Positions 1 through 7,935 of a DNA stretch of 36,152 nucleotides are shown piece by piece. Both the position numbers and the translations under genes were made by a program. Source of the DNA: Ardenticatenaceae bacterium (lineage in GTDB: Bacteria; Chloroflexota; Anaerolineae; Promineifilales; Promineifilaceae); the NCBI GenBank assembly GCA_030065875.1, contig JASJCR010000050.1, forward strand, positions 1-36,152, read 5' to 3'. Position 1 is the first letter of the stretch, and each line of letters begins with the position of its first letter. The notes below the pieces were generated by a model. It made no database searches. It had not been told where the DNA came from and saw only the letters and a list, made by a program, of their open reading frames with translations.

Positions 1-75
1 CATTAATGCTATACTCTAATTGCTTATGCAAAGAATTCACTTTGTTTAAAATCCTCCGTTAGCTGGGGTCAAGAA

Positions 76-405
76 ATGTGGCGAGATCATCCTCCCTCAC
101 AACAATTAGAGACAGCTGACGTAACGCAATTGGAGCAGTACCTCAATCTGCTATACACCCCTGCCAGTAGACTCGACACAAAAACAATTCAGACGATTGA
201 ACATGGACTGCTTATAATTTATCGAAGGGCAAGGCGTACGATCAATAATTCAACGATTGTCCAACATCTGGCCAATGCATATGATCGTGCATCAACTGCT
301 GCAAGCAATTCAAAAAACAAGAACCGATCCATTGAAGTTGCTCAGGATCTTCGAAAAGCGGCAGAATCAATTGAAGACGCATTGGATGAAAATAGATTTA
401 GTTAA
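76..405 (+). CDS. hypothetical protein, 109 aa
   Basis: I do not recognise this protein. It is soluble, with no signal peptide or membrane segment. It appears mostly helical and is rich in Arg, Asn, Gln and Ala, with a basic stretch YRRARR near residue 50 and an acidic C-terminus. The ATG at 76 is the only usual start codon after an in-frame stop at 4-6, and no clear Shine-Dalgarno precedes it. It lies in the AT-rich first 2.5 kb and is followed by a second small unknown gene on the same strand 72 bp later, so the two may be a pair. It could belong to a horizontally acquired segment. Coding status rests on the uninterrupted frame and plausible composition only. Confidence 0.5.
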   Translation: MWRDHPPSQQLETADVTQLEQYLNLLYTPASRLDTKTIQTIEHGLLIIYRRARRTINNSTIVQHLANAYDRASTAASNSKNKNRSIEVAQDLRKAAESIEDALDENRFS

Positions 406-477
406 TCTTCATGCTTGAAAAAAATCAAATTGCCGTTAAAATTGTAATAGATCATTAGTTCTGTTTTGCAGGTTTTT

Positions 478-942
478 ATGCATAATAATCATTCAACTTG
501 GGGTGAATCAGAAGACAATCAAATCAAGACCATTGGTGATAATTTATTTGTCTTGCTTAAGGTTGTTGATTCGATGTGTACAGAAATAAGCTCTGACAAA
601 ATAACTAGTATCGCAACATCAAAATATTTGAGGGATGAAATTTACTGGGTGCAACTTGAATTCAGCTCGATCTGCAAATCACTTACTTCTTTATTGAATG
701 TTTATCCCGATCACCCCCAAGCCCTCAATCTAAGTCACAAAATTGATGAGATAGAAAAACAAATCAGAAAAGTCCGTAGATCTGTGTTAGGCATTATTGC
801 TGCAAAAAGGAGAAATCCAACTGATTTGGATGATCAAGTAGATTATCTAGATTCGCTCTCTGGCACATTGATGTTCTATTTATCCGATTTCCACAATATT
901 CTCCGATTTTTGGGGGGCAGGCCTGTTTCAGGGTTAATCTGA
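478..942 (+). CDS. hypothetical protein, 154 aa, helical
   Basis: No family recognised. The sequence reads as a bundle of amphipathic helices. A central basic/acidic stretch (residues ~85-105) could form a coiled coil, and the C-terminus is hydrophobic and aromatic. A TTG at 466 is in frame, but the ATG at 478 is preferred because a weak AGG (470-472) sits six bases upstream of it. It follows the 109-aa gene on the same strand and shares its low GC. The ~300 bases after it, up to the convergent lipoprotein gene, hold only the terminator hairpin at 1106-1134. Confidence 0.5.
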   Translation: MHNNHSTWGESEDNQIKTIGDNLFVLLKVVDSMCTEISSDKITSIATSKYLRDEIYWVQLEFSSICKSLTSLLNVYPDHPQALNLSHKIDEIEKQIRKVRRSVLGIIAAKRRNPTDLDDQVDYLDSLSGTLMFYLSDFHNILRFLGGRPVSGLI

Positions 943-1105
943 GTTCAATCTGAAAATGAGTTACTGTTGCTATCCTCAACCAATCAAGTCAGTGTTATCG
1001 AGCGGCTTGATTAGTACATATTGTTGTTTAGCAAATAGGTATTTCAAGAACTATATGCCAAATTTCACTACTAAAATGCGAATTTTGCAGCAATTTGAAA
1101 TAAAC

Positions 1106-1134
1106 AAAAAGACCATATAAAAATACATGGTCTT
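1106..1134 (-). terminator. intrinsic terminator of the lipoprotein gene
   Basis: AAGACCAT (1109-1116) pairs with ATGGTCTT (1127-1134) across a 10-base loop. On the minus strand the stem runs into a T-rich tract (1106-1110). It lies ~105 bases past the stop of the minus-strand lipoprotein gene. The string TAAACAAAAAGACCA at 1101-1115 recurs almost exactly at 2531-2546 in the tRNA terminator. Confidence 0.6.
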
Positions 1135-1238
1135 CTAATAACAGAAAGTCTAATTTTGAACGATAGGAATCTACAATAAACGATTTAGCCAGTTTGTTGT
1201 CGGGAATCAAAAAAAGCAATTTTGAAAAACGATCCCAA

Positions 1239-2414
1239 TTATCTACGACCTAAGATTTGTATTTCGCTTATCGCAAGTCGACTAGTCTTTGAACCAGTAA
1301 AGATATCATTGATAATTATTGTTACCTCGTTAGTCATTACAGGGGCCAAATCAGCATCTTCCCATCCATCTAAACCACGAAAGCTTGCGGATTGGATAGA
1401 TCCATCTTGAAATTCAATAATTATATCTTTTGGTTGTGACCAACCATCCCCTTCATGAATTCTAATTTTTTCTACAATTCGCGGCTCGGAAAACAATAAT
1501 GTAATTGATGTTTCTCCTGGAACAAATGGTGGTGCCCAATAGCTTCCGCCAACGTCTCCATCACGAACAACATCAGGTCCATTGTGGCCAATGTGTGAAG
1601 CTTGTAAACCATCAATTGGAAGAATAATCGGCTCTGGAGTAATTGTGGGAGTCGAGGTGTTTGAGGGAGTCAATGTAGGTTCTGGTGTGGGATTAATTGT
1701 TGGAGTTGACGTATTTGAAGGTGACGGAGAAGGCGTGGATGTGCTAGTTGGTAGGGTTATGTCAGCAGATGTAGGAATCTCTGTCAAAGTTTCTACCTCG
1801 TTTACATCAGCCAATGAATCTTCTTCATTAACAATACCGCAAGGTGTATCAATTTTTTCTTTTTGAACAAGGTTCAATGAAGTTAATAAGCGAAAGGGTA
1901 TTTCACTAATCTCATTTCCATCACTTGCTTGAACTTGAACTTTACCGATATCCCATAATTCTTCCCAATATAATGTTGTTTCAGAAATGCTCTCTTTGGG
2001 TGTCTCAATAATTAACTCGACACCTACCGTTTCAGCAACTCCGATTTGAACACCAAAATGAGCTTCAATAGCTGCTTGAATTTCTGCTTCTGCAACTACT
2101 ATATCACCACCAACCATTCCACCTAATGATTCAGTGATATCGGCGTCTAGAACAATTTCAAAAGTTTTCATTCTACTAAAGACTTTTGTTGAATTCGCCT
2201 GAGACCCACAATTATTACTGACCTCAATAATGTTGTTTCCAGTTACGATTGGTTGTTTGGAACCTTCTTCGGATATAATGTAACTAAAATCAGAATCTCC
2301 TAGGGCTGAAGCCTGCTGAGCCGAAATAGTATCTGACGGATTATTATCACTACCACCGCAACCTATCAGAAGGGCAAATAATAGAATCCCAGAAATTAAA
2401 GTTAAGTGCCGCAT
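1239..2414 (-). CDS. lipoprotein with Thr/Pro linker and discoidin-like C-terminal domain
   Basis: Predicted surface lipoprotein of 391 aa. The N-terminus is a lipoprotein signal peptide ending in the lipobox LIGC, with Cys19 as the lipidation site. Residues ~25-205 form a globular domain of unknown type. Residues ~210-262 are a low-complexity Ser/Thr/Pro linker. Residues ~265-391 resemble an F5/8 type C (discoidin or galactose-binding) fold of the kind that ends in a conserved final strand (SEIQILG). An in-frame start 90 bases upstream exists, but the ATG at 2414 is chosen because the signal peptide starts there and GAGGG precedes it. The domain layout suggests binding of a carbohydrate or another surface ligand outside the cell. 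It is low in GC and lies beside the 3' end of a tRNA gene, so it may be acquired. Confidence 0.8.
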   Translation of the reverse strand: MRHLTLISGILLFALLIGCGGSDNNPSDTISAQQASALGDSDFSYIISEEGSKQPIVTGNNIIEVSNNCGSQANSTKVFSRMKTFEIVLDADITESLGGMVGGDIVVAEAEIQAAIEAHFGVQIGVAETVGVELIIETPKESISETTLYWEELWDIGKVQVQASDGNEISEIPFRLLTSLNLVQKEKIDTPCGIVNEEDSLADVNEVETLTEIPTSADITLPTSTSTPSPSPSNTSTPTINPTPEPTLTPSNTSTPTITPEPIILPIDGLQASHIGHNGPDVVRDGDVGGSYWAPPFVPGETSITLLFSEPRIVEKIRIHEGDGWSQPKDIIIEFQDGSIQSASFRGLDGWEDADLAPVMTNEVTIIINDIFTGSKTSRLAISEIQILGRR

Positions 2415-2535
2415 ATTCCCTCGATTCAAATAGTCTACTAACTCATAAACTAACGTAGAGACAAAACAACTTGTTGTGTGGTTTCTCAACACTACAACAC
2501 ACAATTGAATTAAAGTACGTCATTGATTTATAAAC

Positions 2536-2566
2536 AAAAAAGACCACTTGATACAGTGGTCTTTTT
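2536..2566 (-). terminator. intrinsic terminator of tRNA-Pro
   Basis: Perfect 12-bp stem (2537-2548 with 2555-2566) and six-base loop (2549-2554), directly downstream of the tRNA 3' end on the minus strand. The stem ends in a T-tract in that direction. Confidence 0.75.
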
Positions 2567-2567
2567 G

Positions 2568-2641
2568 TCGGGGTGGCCGGATTCGAACCGACGACCTCAC
2601 CGACCCGAACGGTGCACTCTACCAAGCTGAGCTACACCCCG
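2568..2641 (-). tRNA. tRNA-Pro (anticodon CGG)
   Basis: A full cloverleaf can be drawn on the minus strand. The acceptor stem is CGGGGTG/CACCCCG with discriminator A, and the D arm is GCTC/GAGT. The anticodon stem is CACCG/CGGTG with loop TTCGGGT, which places CGG at positions 34-36. The T arm is GTCGG/CCGGC with the canonical TTCGAAT loop. CCA is not encoded. The anticodon reads proline codon CCG. The low-GC segment 1-2500 begins just past the tRNA 3' end, a usual integration point for tyrosine-recombinase elements. Confidence 0.96.
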
Positions 2642-2688
2642 AAGGAATGAGAATTATAGCGATCTAGAGGAAAAAAACAAGAGTGAAA

Positions 2689-2758
2689 AGACGAGAGACC
2701 AGAGACTAGAGACCAGAGAAATGCCCTCCTGTCTCTTATCTCGCGTCTCTGGTCTTCT
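2689..2758. repeat. imperfect heptanucleotide array, inverted halves
   Basis: Five 7-base units of the form AGACNAG fill 2689-2723. Four inverse units of the form GTCTNNN follow at 2731-2758. The two halves can fold into a long imperfect hairpin. It lies between tRNA-Pro and the XRE gene. Of the seven heptamer loci in this window, this one and the clpC leader array do not touch a stop codon. Confidence 0.8.
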
Positions 2759-2848
2759 CTACTGGGACCATTAGCCGGTTGAGAAACCGATTTTTATATG
2801 ATAACATTTCGCCACGATACATCATGTGTTAATAAGTAAATTTGCAAT

Positions 2849-3511
2849 ATGAATGAGAGAGAACGAACACGTGCCAAAATTTTAGGGGTATTAATTCGGG
2901 ATGCGCGGCTTTATGCGGCTCGCTCAGAAGCGGACTGTGCCCAAGCACTCAATATTGAACTCGATCAATTCTCGCAGTACGAGCAGGGGGAAGGTCAGAT
3001 TTCTCTCCCGGAACTGGAAGCGCTGGCGGTTTATTTGGGCGTTTCACTTTCTCATTTTATGGGCAATAAAACCTTCTCGAATTATCCGTTAACCCGCTAC
3101 GGCGATTTTATCATCGACCGGGCTGAAAAAATTCGCGAAGAAGTAATCGCCATGCGATCAACGGCCGGTCGCTCAATTGCTGAACTGGCAACCGCTACCG
3201 GTATTGATGCCGAAAAGTTAACCGGTTTTGAAGCGGGCTCACTCGTTCCTTCATATTTTCAGCTGGAAAGAATTGCCCAGGCTTTAAATGGATCGGTTTC
3301 AGATTTTAACGACCCGGATCATCCGCTGCTGACCGAACACGAACAAACGCAAAAACAGCGTGATCGTTTTGAACAAATGCCGGACGAAATGAAGGCGTTT
3401 GTCACGGAACCGATTAACGAAAGCTATCTCGAAATTGCTCTTCGATTGAGCAAAATGGACGTTAATTCACTGCGGACCGTTGCTGAAAATATTCTCAATA
3501 TTACTTTTTAA
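2849..3511 (+). CDS. transcriptional regulator with two XRE/Cro-type HTH domains
   Basis: 220-aa soluble protein with two helix-turn-helix domains of the XRE family in tandem. The first is at residues ~12-68 (AQALNIELDQFSQYEQG, then a PELEALAVYLGVS segment). The second is at ~95-150 (IAELATATGIDAEKLTGFEAG). The C-terminal ~60 residues are helical and lack a recognisable ligand domain. Tandem XRE domains suggest binding of a pseudo-palindromic operator as a monomer or dimer. The start at 2849 is the first ATG, and no strong ribosome-binding site is visible. It precedes a TPR gene and a secreted-glycosidase gene on the same strand, but a terminator at 3563-3588 separates it from them. Its target is unknown. 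Confidence 0.85.
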   Translation: MNERERTRAKILGVLIRDARLYAARSEADCAQALNIELDQFSQYEQGEGQISLPELEALAVYLGVSLSHFMGNKTFSNYPLTRYGDFIIDRAEKIREEVIAMRSTAGRSIAELATATGIDAEKLTGFEAGSLVPSYFQLERIAQALNGSVSDFNDPDHPLLTEHEQTQKQRDRFEQMPDEMKAFVTEPINESYLEIALRLSKMDVNSLRTVAENILNITF

Positions 3512-3562
3512 AGAATGGCCGCTTTTGGTCCACCAAATTAATTTGTGCTAGGGGATGGAGTA

Positions 3563-3588
3563 CCTGAGTTCTGCGACTCGGGTTTTAT
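3563..3588 (+). terminator. intrinsic terminator after the XRE regulator gene
   Basis: CCTGAGT (3563-3569) pairs with ACTCGGG (3576-3582) around a six-base loop, followed by TTTTATT. It lies 50 bases after the regulator stop and before the TPR gene. Confidence 0.6.
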
Positions 3589-3617
3589 TGGATTAGTTAT
3601 TCAAGATCAACATAATT

Positions 3618-4157
3618 ATGTCAGAAGAGCTTAAACAAGAAGGATTACACCTTTTTAAACAGGGCAATTACACTGAATCTCTCAAGGTGTTTGCCGATGC
3701 CCGCCGGAGTTTTAACCTGCGCGGTGACATCGTCAGCGAAGGGGAGATGTTAAATAACCTCGGAGTTGTTAATCGCTATTTGCGCCGTTACGACGCCTCA
3801 CACGAATCGTTTGATGAAGCGCTGCAAATCTTTCAGCAAATTGGTGACCGCCATCGCGAAGGACAAGTATATGGCAACCTGGGTGATTTGCTTGAAGCTG
3901 AGGGAAAGAAAGAGCAGTCAGCTGGCTATTATCTCGAAGCAATTGATATATTTGAGAAAGCAAACGACTTTGATAAGCTGGCCCAAACGATTCGCGTCTA
4001 TGGGATGATGCGCCTGAAACAAGGGCGAATTATGGAGTGGATTCAGCTGTACACAAGAGGACTTCGAGCTAAGCCAAAACCCAATTTAATCGATCGACTG
4101 CTGCTTCTGGTTTTTTCAGCCTGGGCACGGCGCGGTGAGATGCAAATCAACGCTTAA
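3618..4157 (+). CDS. tetratricopeptide-repeat protein
   Basis: 179-aa cytoplasmic protein made largely of TPR units. The repeats start at residues ~3 (GLHLFKQGNYTESLKVFADA), ~43 (NNLGVVNRYLRRYDASHESF) and ~83 (YGNLGDLLEAEGKKEQSAGY), with a fourth degenerate unit near 120. The C-terminus (~150-175) is hydrophobic and basic and could touch the membrane. TPR proteins act as scaffolds for protein-protein contacts. Its TAA stop overlaps the ATG of the next gene by one base (TAATG), so the two are probably translationally coupled. The partner protein is a membrane-anchored glycosidase-like enzyme. No catalytic motif is visible. Confidence 0.8.
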   Translation: MSEELKQEGLHLFKQGNYTESLKVFADARRSFNLRGDIVSEGEMLNNLGVVNRYLRRYDASHESFDEALQIFQQIGDRHREGQVYGNLGDLLEAEGKKEQSAGYYLEAIDIFEKANDFDKLAQTIRVYGMMRLKQGRIMEWIQLYTRGLRAKPKPNLIDRLLLLVFSAWARRGEMQINA

Positions 4158-5317
4158 TGCGCCGTTTGCCTTATCTTTTAATTGCCCTGGGAGGGGGCCT
4201 GCTGCTGCTGGGTTTTGGTTTTTACCGGCAGAACTTGAGCCGTATTGACATCTCTCCAACTCAACCAGCACCTCCCAAAGTGGCTGCGCAGGTCACCATC
4301 CAGCTACCCTTACCTACGGCCGATCCGGCAACAGCTTCACCAACCGAAACCCCACCGCCTCCAGCCACGAGAACGCCGCAGCCAACCCGGGCAACCCCGA
4401 CGATAACCGCGGTTCCCGCGATTCCCTTCGAAGAACGGTTTGGGGTGACCGTGGCAAACGGATATTTGCGTGAGGCTGAAGCGGCCGGTCTGCGTTATGG
4501 GAGTGTTCTGAATTGGCAAATAAGCACCGCTCCTCGACCAAACTACTGGCAAATGTTGCGGCTTTCTGAAGCAGGGGTTCAACAAAATTGGCAAGAAATC
4601 GAGCAGGCGATTGCCGCCAACCCAGGTGCATTTTGGGTGATCGGGAATGAGCCGGATGTAACCGTTCAAGACAATGTAACCCCCGAACGATATGCTGAAA
4701 TTTATCACGAAGCGTATACGTTTATCAAAACCCGTGACCCACAGGCGCAAATCGTAATCGGAGGAGTCACCCAACCTTCACCCCTGCGGCAAATTTATCT
4801 TGAGCGGATTCTGGTGCATTATCAAGAGCTGTATGGTGAACCTATGCCGGTTGACGTGTGGAACGTGCATGCTTTTATCCTAAACGAAGAGCGCAATGGT
4901 TGGGGGGCAGGTATTCCTCCAGGGATTAACGTCGACGAGGGAGAGCGTCTTGATTTACAGGAACACGACGATATGGAGCGATTTACCCGCCAGATCGTTG
5001 AATTTCGGCGCTGGATGGTTGAATGGGGTTACCAGGACCGGCCGCTGGTGATCAGCGAGTACGGCATTTTAATGCCGCCAGATTACGGTTTTGACGCCCA
5101 GCGCACCGCCCTTTTCTTGCAAAATACGCTTGAATTTTTTGTGACCGCGCAAGATGAAACTATCGGTTTTCCCCAAGATGATTTTCGCCTGGTGCAGTGG
5201 TGGTTTTGGTACACGGTGTATGATACACCGGAGTGGTTCCCGGCCGGCAATCTATATGATCCCGATCTGGATGAACTGACACCGGCCGGAGAAGCCTACG
5301 CCGACTATCTTCGGTAA
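4157..5317 (+). CDS. membrane-anchored glycoside-hydrolase-like (clan A TIM barrel) protein
   Basis: 386 aa. Residues ~4-24 are a hydrophobic signal anchor, ~35-90 a Pro/Thr-rich linker, and ~95-386 an extracytoplasmic domain that resembles clan A glycoside hydrolases (GH5/GH39-like barrels). Two motifs fit the paired catalytic glutamates: GNEPD with Glu165 as candidate acid/base, and ISEYG with Glu301 as candidate nucleophile. Aromatic residues between and after them (WNVHAF, QWWFWYTVYD) would line a sugar-binding cleft. The substrate cannot be read from the sequence. It is coupled to the upstream TPR gene. The family could also include non-catalytic members, although both Glu are kept here. 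Confidence 0.75.
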   Translation: MRRLPYLLIALGGGLLLLGFGFYRQNLSRIDISPTQPAPPKVAAQVTIQLPLPTADPATASPTETPPPPATRTPQPTRATPTITAVPAIPFEERFGVTVANGYLREAEAAGLRYGSVLNWQISTAPRPNYWQMLRLSEAGVQQNWQEIEQAIAANPGAFWVIGNEPDVTVQDNVTPERYAEIYHEAYTFIKTRDPQAQIVIGGVTQPSPLRQIYLERILVHYQELYGEPMPVDVWNVHAFILNEERNGWGAGIPPGINVDEGERLDLQEHDDMERFTRQIVEFRRWMVEWGYQDRPLVISEYGILMPPDYGFDAQRTALFLQNTLEFFVTAQDETIGFPQDDFRLVQWWFWYTVYDTPEWFPAGNLYDPDLDELTPAGEAYADYLR

Positions 5318-5319
5318 TA

Positions 5320-5342
5320 AAAAAACCCGGCCAAAGCCGGGT
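5320..5342 (-). terminator. intrinsic terminator of the small secreted protein gene (possibly bidirectional)
   Basis: ACCCGGC (5325-5331) pairs with GCCGGGT (5336-5342). On the minus strand a T-tract follows (5320-5325), so it mainly terminates the 5382-5684 gene. It also lies just past the plus-strand glycosidase-like gene. Confidence 0.7.
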
Positions 5343-5381
5343 CAGAAAACGCTAAATCGATCTGTTTGTCGACTAAATTTA

Positions 5382-5684
5382 TCAGTGAGAAGGAAACAGA
5401 TCTTTTGAAACAACGATGGCTGTCGTGGTCACAATCATCAGCCCAATCGACAGCAAAAAGAAAAGGGGGAGGTCAAAATCATTGGCCGACAGGGGTGCTT
5501 CGGTCATGCTGCTTGTCAAGGCGATTTTGACGCTTTTTACCGACACCATTTCCTGCACGTTGCTGGAAAACACGCCGGTTGCCGTCATGCTTGACTCATT
5601 TCCAGTGGCCCAAACAGCGGTTAACCCCATCAATAACGAAAGAGCTAAAGCCCCAATAAAACCGATTCCCAAGCGATACTTCAT
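5382..5684 (-). CDS. small exported membrane protein, 100 aa, unknown function
   Basis: Residues ~8-27 form a signal peptide ending near AVWA. A Ser/Thr/Val-rich exported segment of ~45 residues follows. A single membrane helix at ~73-92 precedes a short cytoplasmic tail (SKDLFPSH). The ATG at 5684 has a good GGAGAA six bases upstream. No family is recognised. It is convergent with the glycosidase-like gene, and the terminator between them serves it. The 269 bases upstream hold only the terminator of the next gene and a heptamer array. Confidence 0.65.
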   Translation of the reverse strand: MKYRLGIGFIGALALSLLMGLTAVWATGNESSMTATGVFSSNVQEMVSVKSVKIALTSSMTEAPLSANDFDLPLFFLLSIGLMIVTTTAIVVSKDLFPSH

Positions 5685-5814
5685 TTGTGATTCTCCTGAT
5701 CGATATCACCCTATAGGTGATGTGGCTTTGATGCTTTACACATACACAGGCCCACACCATCAAGTATGCTGACTTCCGGCTGAAACCAAATAGCATTTTA
5801 GTACCCCCAAAAGC

Positions 5815-5847
5815 AAAAAACACACCTTACCACAGAGGCAAGATGTG
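5815..5847 (-). terminator. intrinsic terminator of the 104-aa membrane protein gene
   Basis: An 11-bp stem with two G-U pairs (5821-5831 with 5837-5847) is followed on the minus strand by six T (5815-5820). It lies ~107 bases past the stop at 5954. Confidence 0.65.
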
Positions 5848-5923
5848 CGATTAGTACAAATTTCTTATGCCTGGAGAAGAAATTAGTAGTTTGGTTTATT
5901 GTGTCGAGAGTGTTGGAAAGACG

Positions 5924-5965
5924 AATTAATAATCAATGGTCAATAACCATTAATCAATAACCAAG
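5924..5965. repeat. heptanucleotide array overlapping a stop codon
   Basis: Six 7-base units run in register (AATTAAT, AATCAAT, GGTCAAT, AACCATT, AATCAAT, AACCAAG). The array covers the TGA stop (5954-5956) and last three codons of the minus-strand membrane protein gene. Confidence 0.8.
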
Positions 5966-6268
5966 TCTATCCCACCGTTGGGCGGCATTTAAACCAATCA
6001 CCGGAGCCAGCCAGCCACAGGGGATAATGATCAAAACCAGCCAGCCCAAAAGGCCGTGCCGCATATAAATGTCGGGATGAGCCAGCGGGTTAAAAAACAG
6101 CATGTCCAGCCCAACCTGTTGGGCGGTGTGATTTGCCAACGTGTAGGCGATAAAAACTATTAAACCGCTTACCGCACCCATGGTGGCGAATTGACGAATA
6201 TTTCGCAGACGGGTTGCCCCGATGGCAATCATCATAAAAATCGACCAAAAAATCATATAACCTAACAT
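5954..6268 (-). CDS. small multi-pass membrane protein, 104 aa
   Basis: Three hydrophobic segments are visible (residues ~3-20, ~28-48 and ~72-95), joined by short polar loops. No family is recognised. Two ATGs lie in tandem at 6271 and 6268. The second is preferred because the strong GGAGG is then six bases away rather than three. The final codons lie inside a heptanucleotide array, so the C-terminal residues LGY come from repeat DNA. Transcription ends at the hairpin at 5815-5847. Confidence 0.65.
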   Translation of the reverse strand: MLGYMIFWSIFMMIAIGATRLRNIRQFATMGAVSGLIVFIAYTLANHTAQQVGLDMLFFNPLAHPDIYMRHGLLGWLVLIIIPCGWLAPVIGLNAAQRWDRLGY

Positions 6269-6441
6269 CATTCACCTCCATAAGATTAGTACTGTGAGGT
6301 TATAACGTCAGGGGGGCGGGATTGGTTCCCGAAAAAAATGAAAATAATTTTTTTGGTGCTCCGTCCGATCTCTGACCGTGCCGGCTGGTGGCTCGGTGAG
6401 GACGTCGGCTACACCTTCTCGCCTCTATCACTCTCGGAAAA

Positions 6442-6479
6442 CCTGTCATTCTGAGCCCTTCGACTTCGCTCAGGACAGG
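6442..6479. repeat. dispersed palindromic repeat (TCATTCTGAG type)
   Basis: A nested hairpin has outer stem CCTGTC/GACAGG and inner stem CTGAGC/GCTCAG. It belongs to a widely scattered intergenic repeat type that yields the artefactual peptide VLSEVEG when translated. It sits in the 428-base gene-free stretch 6269-6696, where I see no gene. Confidence 0.6.
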
Positions 6480-6574
6480 CTTCGCGAAGAACCCCGTCAA
6501 CTTACAGAAAGGTGAAGGTGGCCAAAAATGGGCTTTCCCCTCTTCAAATCAACGATTATAAAATGAATTCTGAG

Positions 6575-6614
6575 GAGATTCTTCACTCCGCTGCGCTCCG
6601 TTCTGAATGACCGG
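6575..6614. repeat. second, diverged copy of the TCATTC(T/A)GA repeat
   Basis: The minus strand reads GTCATTCAGAACGGAGCG and continues to AAGAATCTC. This is the usual form of the repeat family seen at 6442-6479. No coding potential is visible around it. Confidence 0.5.
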
Positions 6615-6696
6615 TGTGTCGCAACGAGCGGATCACATCAGCTTTGGAAGCTATGATCCTCTTAACTTTTATTATTCGGCTGTCTAGTAAGGTTTC

Positions 6697-7173
6697 TTAG
6701 AGGGGCTTGAACTGCTCAAATGTCTCCTGGCAGTCGTTGCACTGCCAGATCGCCCGACAGAGTGTCGACCCAAAGCTGTTCTTCAACGTGGTTTTTGCCG
6801 AGTCGCAGCGCGGGCAGGTCACCACGTCAAAAAAGGTGACGAGTAGATTGCCGCCGTGGCGTGCAGGGGGCTGCAGACCAAATGCTTTGAGCTGAGCACG
6901 GCCGTGATCGGTAATCCAGTCGCTCGTCCAGGGAGGATTGAGCACTTTATCTACGGTGACTTCAGAATACCCCAGCTGCAAAATTCGCTCCCGAATCAGC
7001 GTTTCCATTTCCACCAGGGCCGGGCAGCCGGAGAACGTGGGGGTCATCGTGACGACGACATGATCCCCATCCTGTTTGACGGCCCGAATAATGCCCATAT
7101 CAACCAGGGAAACTACCGGTATTTCCGGATCCATCACCTCAGTGAGGGCGTTCCAAATATCCTGATCACTCAT
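6697..7173 (-). CDS. paaD: 1,2-phenylacetyl-CoA epoxidase subunit PaaD
   Basis: 158 aa, last gene of the paaABCD cluster. PaaD is needed to mature or support the multicomponent oxygenase that epoxidises the ring of phenylacetyl-CoA. Residues ~1-90 form a MIP18/DUF59-type domain with DPEIPVVSLVDMGI and the signature TPTFSGCP. The C-terminus is a zinc-ribbon-like module with CPRC and CNDC, as usual for PaaD. It starts nine bases after the paaC stop and is surely co-transcribed. The gene normally following, paaE (the reductase), is not found. After the stop comes a repeat-bearing spacer and then a gene of unrelated type. Confidence 0.93.
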   Translation of the reverse strand: MSDQDIWNALTEVMDPEIPVVSLVDMGIIRAVKQDGDHVVVTMTPTFSGCPALVEMETLIRERILQLGYSEVTVDKVLNPPWTSDWITDHGRAQLKAFGLQPPARHGGNLLVTFFDVVTCPRCDSAKTTLKNSFGSTLCRAIWQCNDCQETFEQFKPL

Positions 7174-7182
7174 GCGTGCTAA

Positions 7183-7935
7183 CTACCATTCTCCATCGGG
7201 TTCCCAGCGGGCAACGAGCTGCATATCGGCCAGCAGGGTGGCCATATGCTCGGTATGGAAACCACGAGCGGCGGTATTGGCGATTTCGGCCGGAAACGTC
7301 AGCCCGGCGGCGGTCAAATGCGGCCGGACAATGGCCACCCACTGATCCTGAAGGATAGCCAGGTCGGGAAAAATACCTTCATGCACCAGCAGATGATCAT
7401 CGGGTAGGGGAACAAACAACTGCCCGGCGGCCGGCCACAGAATATCCAAAGCGTCCTGCATGCGCCGGTTTGACTCATCGGTCCCCAACCCCAATCGCTC
7501 AACCCACAGATGAGTGTGGCGCAAATGATACATTTCTTCGCCGCGAAATTTAGCGGCCGCATCAGCCAGCGGTTGATAGGTTGAGGCCAACAATGCCTCG
7601 ATTAAGATATGCTCATAGGCATCAAACAGATATTGTCGCAGCATGGTAAAGGCCCAATCCCCCTTGGGCAGCTCGACCATCTGCACGTTTAAAAAATCTT
7701 CCGCATCGCGGAAAAAGGCCATCTCATCGGGTGAGCGGCCGCTAAACGGTTCGAGAAGCCCCAGCCATACGGTGGCGTGTCCCAACTCATCCTGAGCGAT
7801 ATTGGCCAGGGCGATATCTTCTTCGAGGATCGGAGCATGACCGGTCCATTCACTGTTGCGCTGGGCTAAAATCAGCTCATCATCAGCCAGGGCGGTCAGG
7901 CGGCTGGTCAATGCTCCTGTCACTGCTTCATTCAT
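7183..7935 (-). CDS. paaC: 1,2-phenylacetyl-CoA epoxidase subunit PaaC
   Basis: 250-aa ferritin-like structural subunit that pairs with PaaA. Recognisable segments are [14 protein letters not shown], the [15 protein letters not shown] region, and [15 protein letters not shown]. The frame is open much further upstream. The ATG at 7935 is chosen because the family begins there (MNEAVTGAL) and GGGAG lies six bases before it. The start overlaps the paaB stop by eight bases, which points to translational coupling. PaaC in characterised enzymes keeps the fold but does the scaffolding while PaaA carries the di-iron site. Confidence 0.94.
   Translation of the reverse strand: MNEAVTGALTSRLTALADDELILAQRNSEWTGHAPILEEDIALANIAQDELGHATVWLGLLEPFSGRSPDEMAFFRDAEDFLNVQMVELPKGDWAFTMLRQYLFDAYEHILIEALLASTYQPLADAAAKFRGEEMYHLRHTHLWVERLGLGTDESNRRMQDALDILWPAAGQLFVPLPDDHLLVHEGIFPDLAILQDQWVAIVRPHLTAAGLTFPAEIANTAARGFHTEHMATLLADMQLVARWEPDGEW

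Noticed and set aside
6300..6500. 66-codon frame containing VLSEVEG
   Set aside because: This is the translation of a dispersed palindromic repeat, not a gene.
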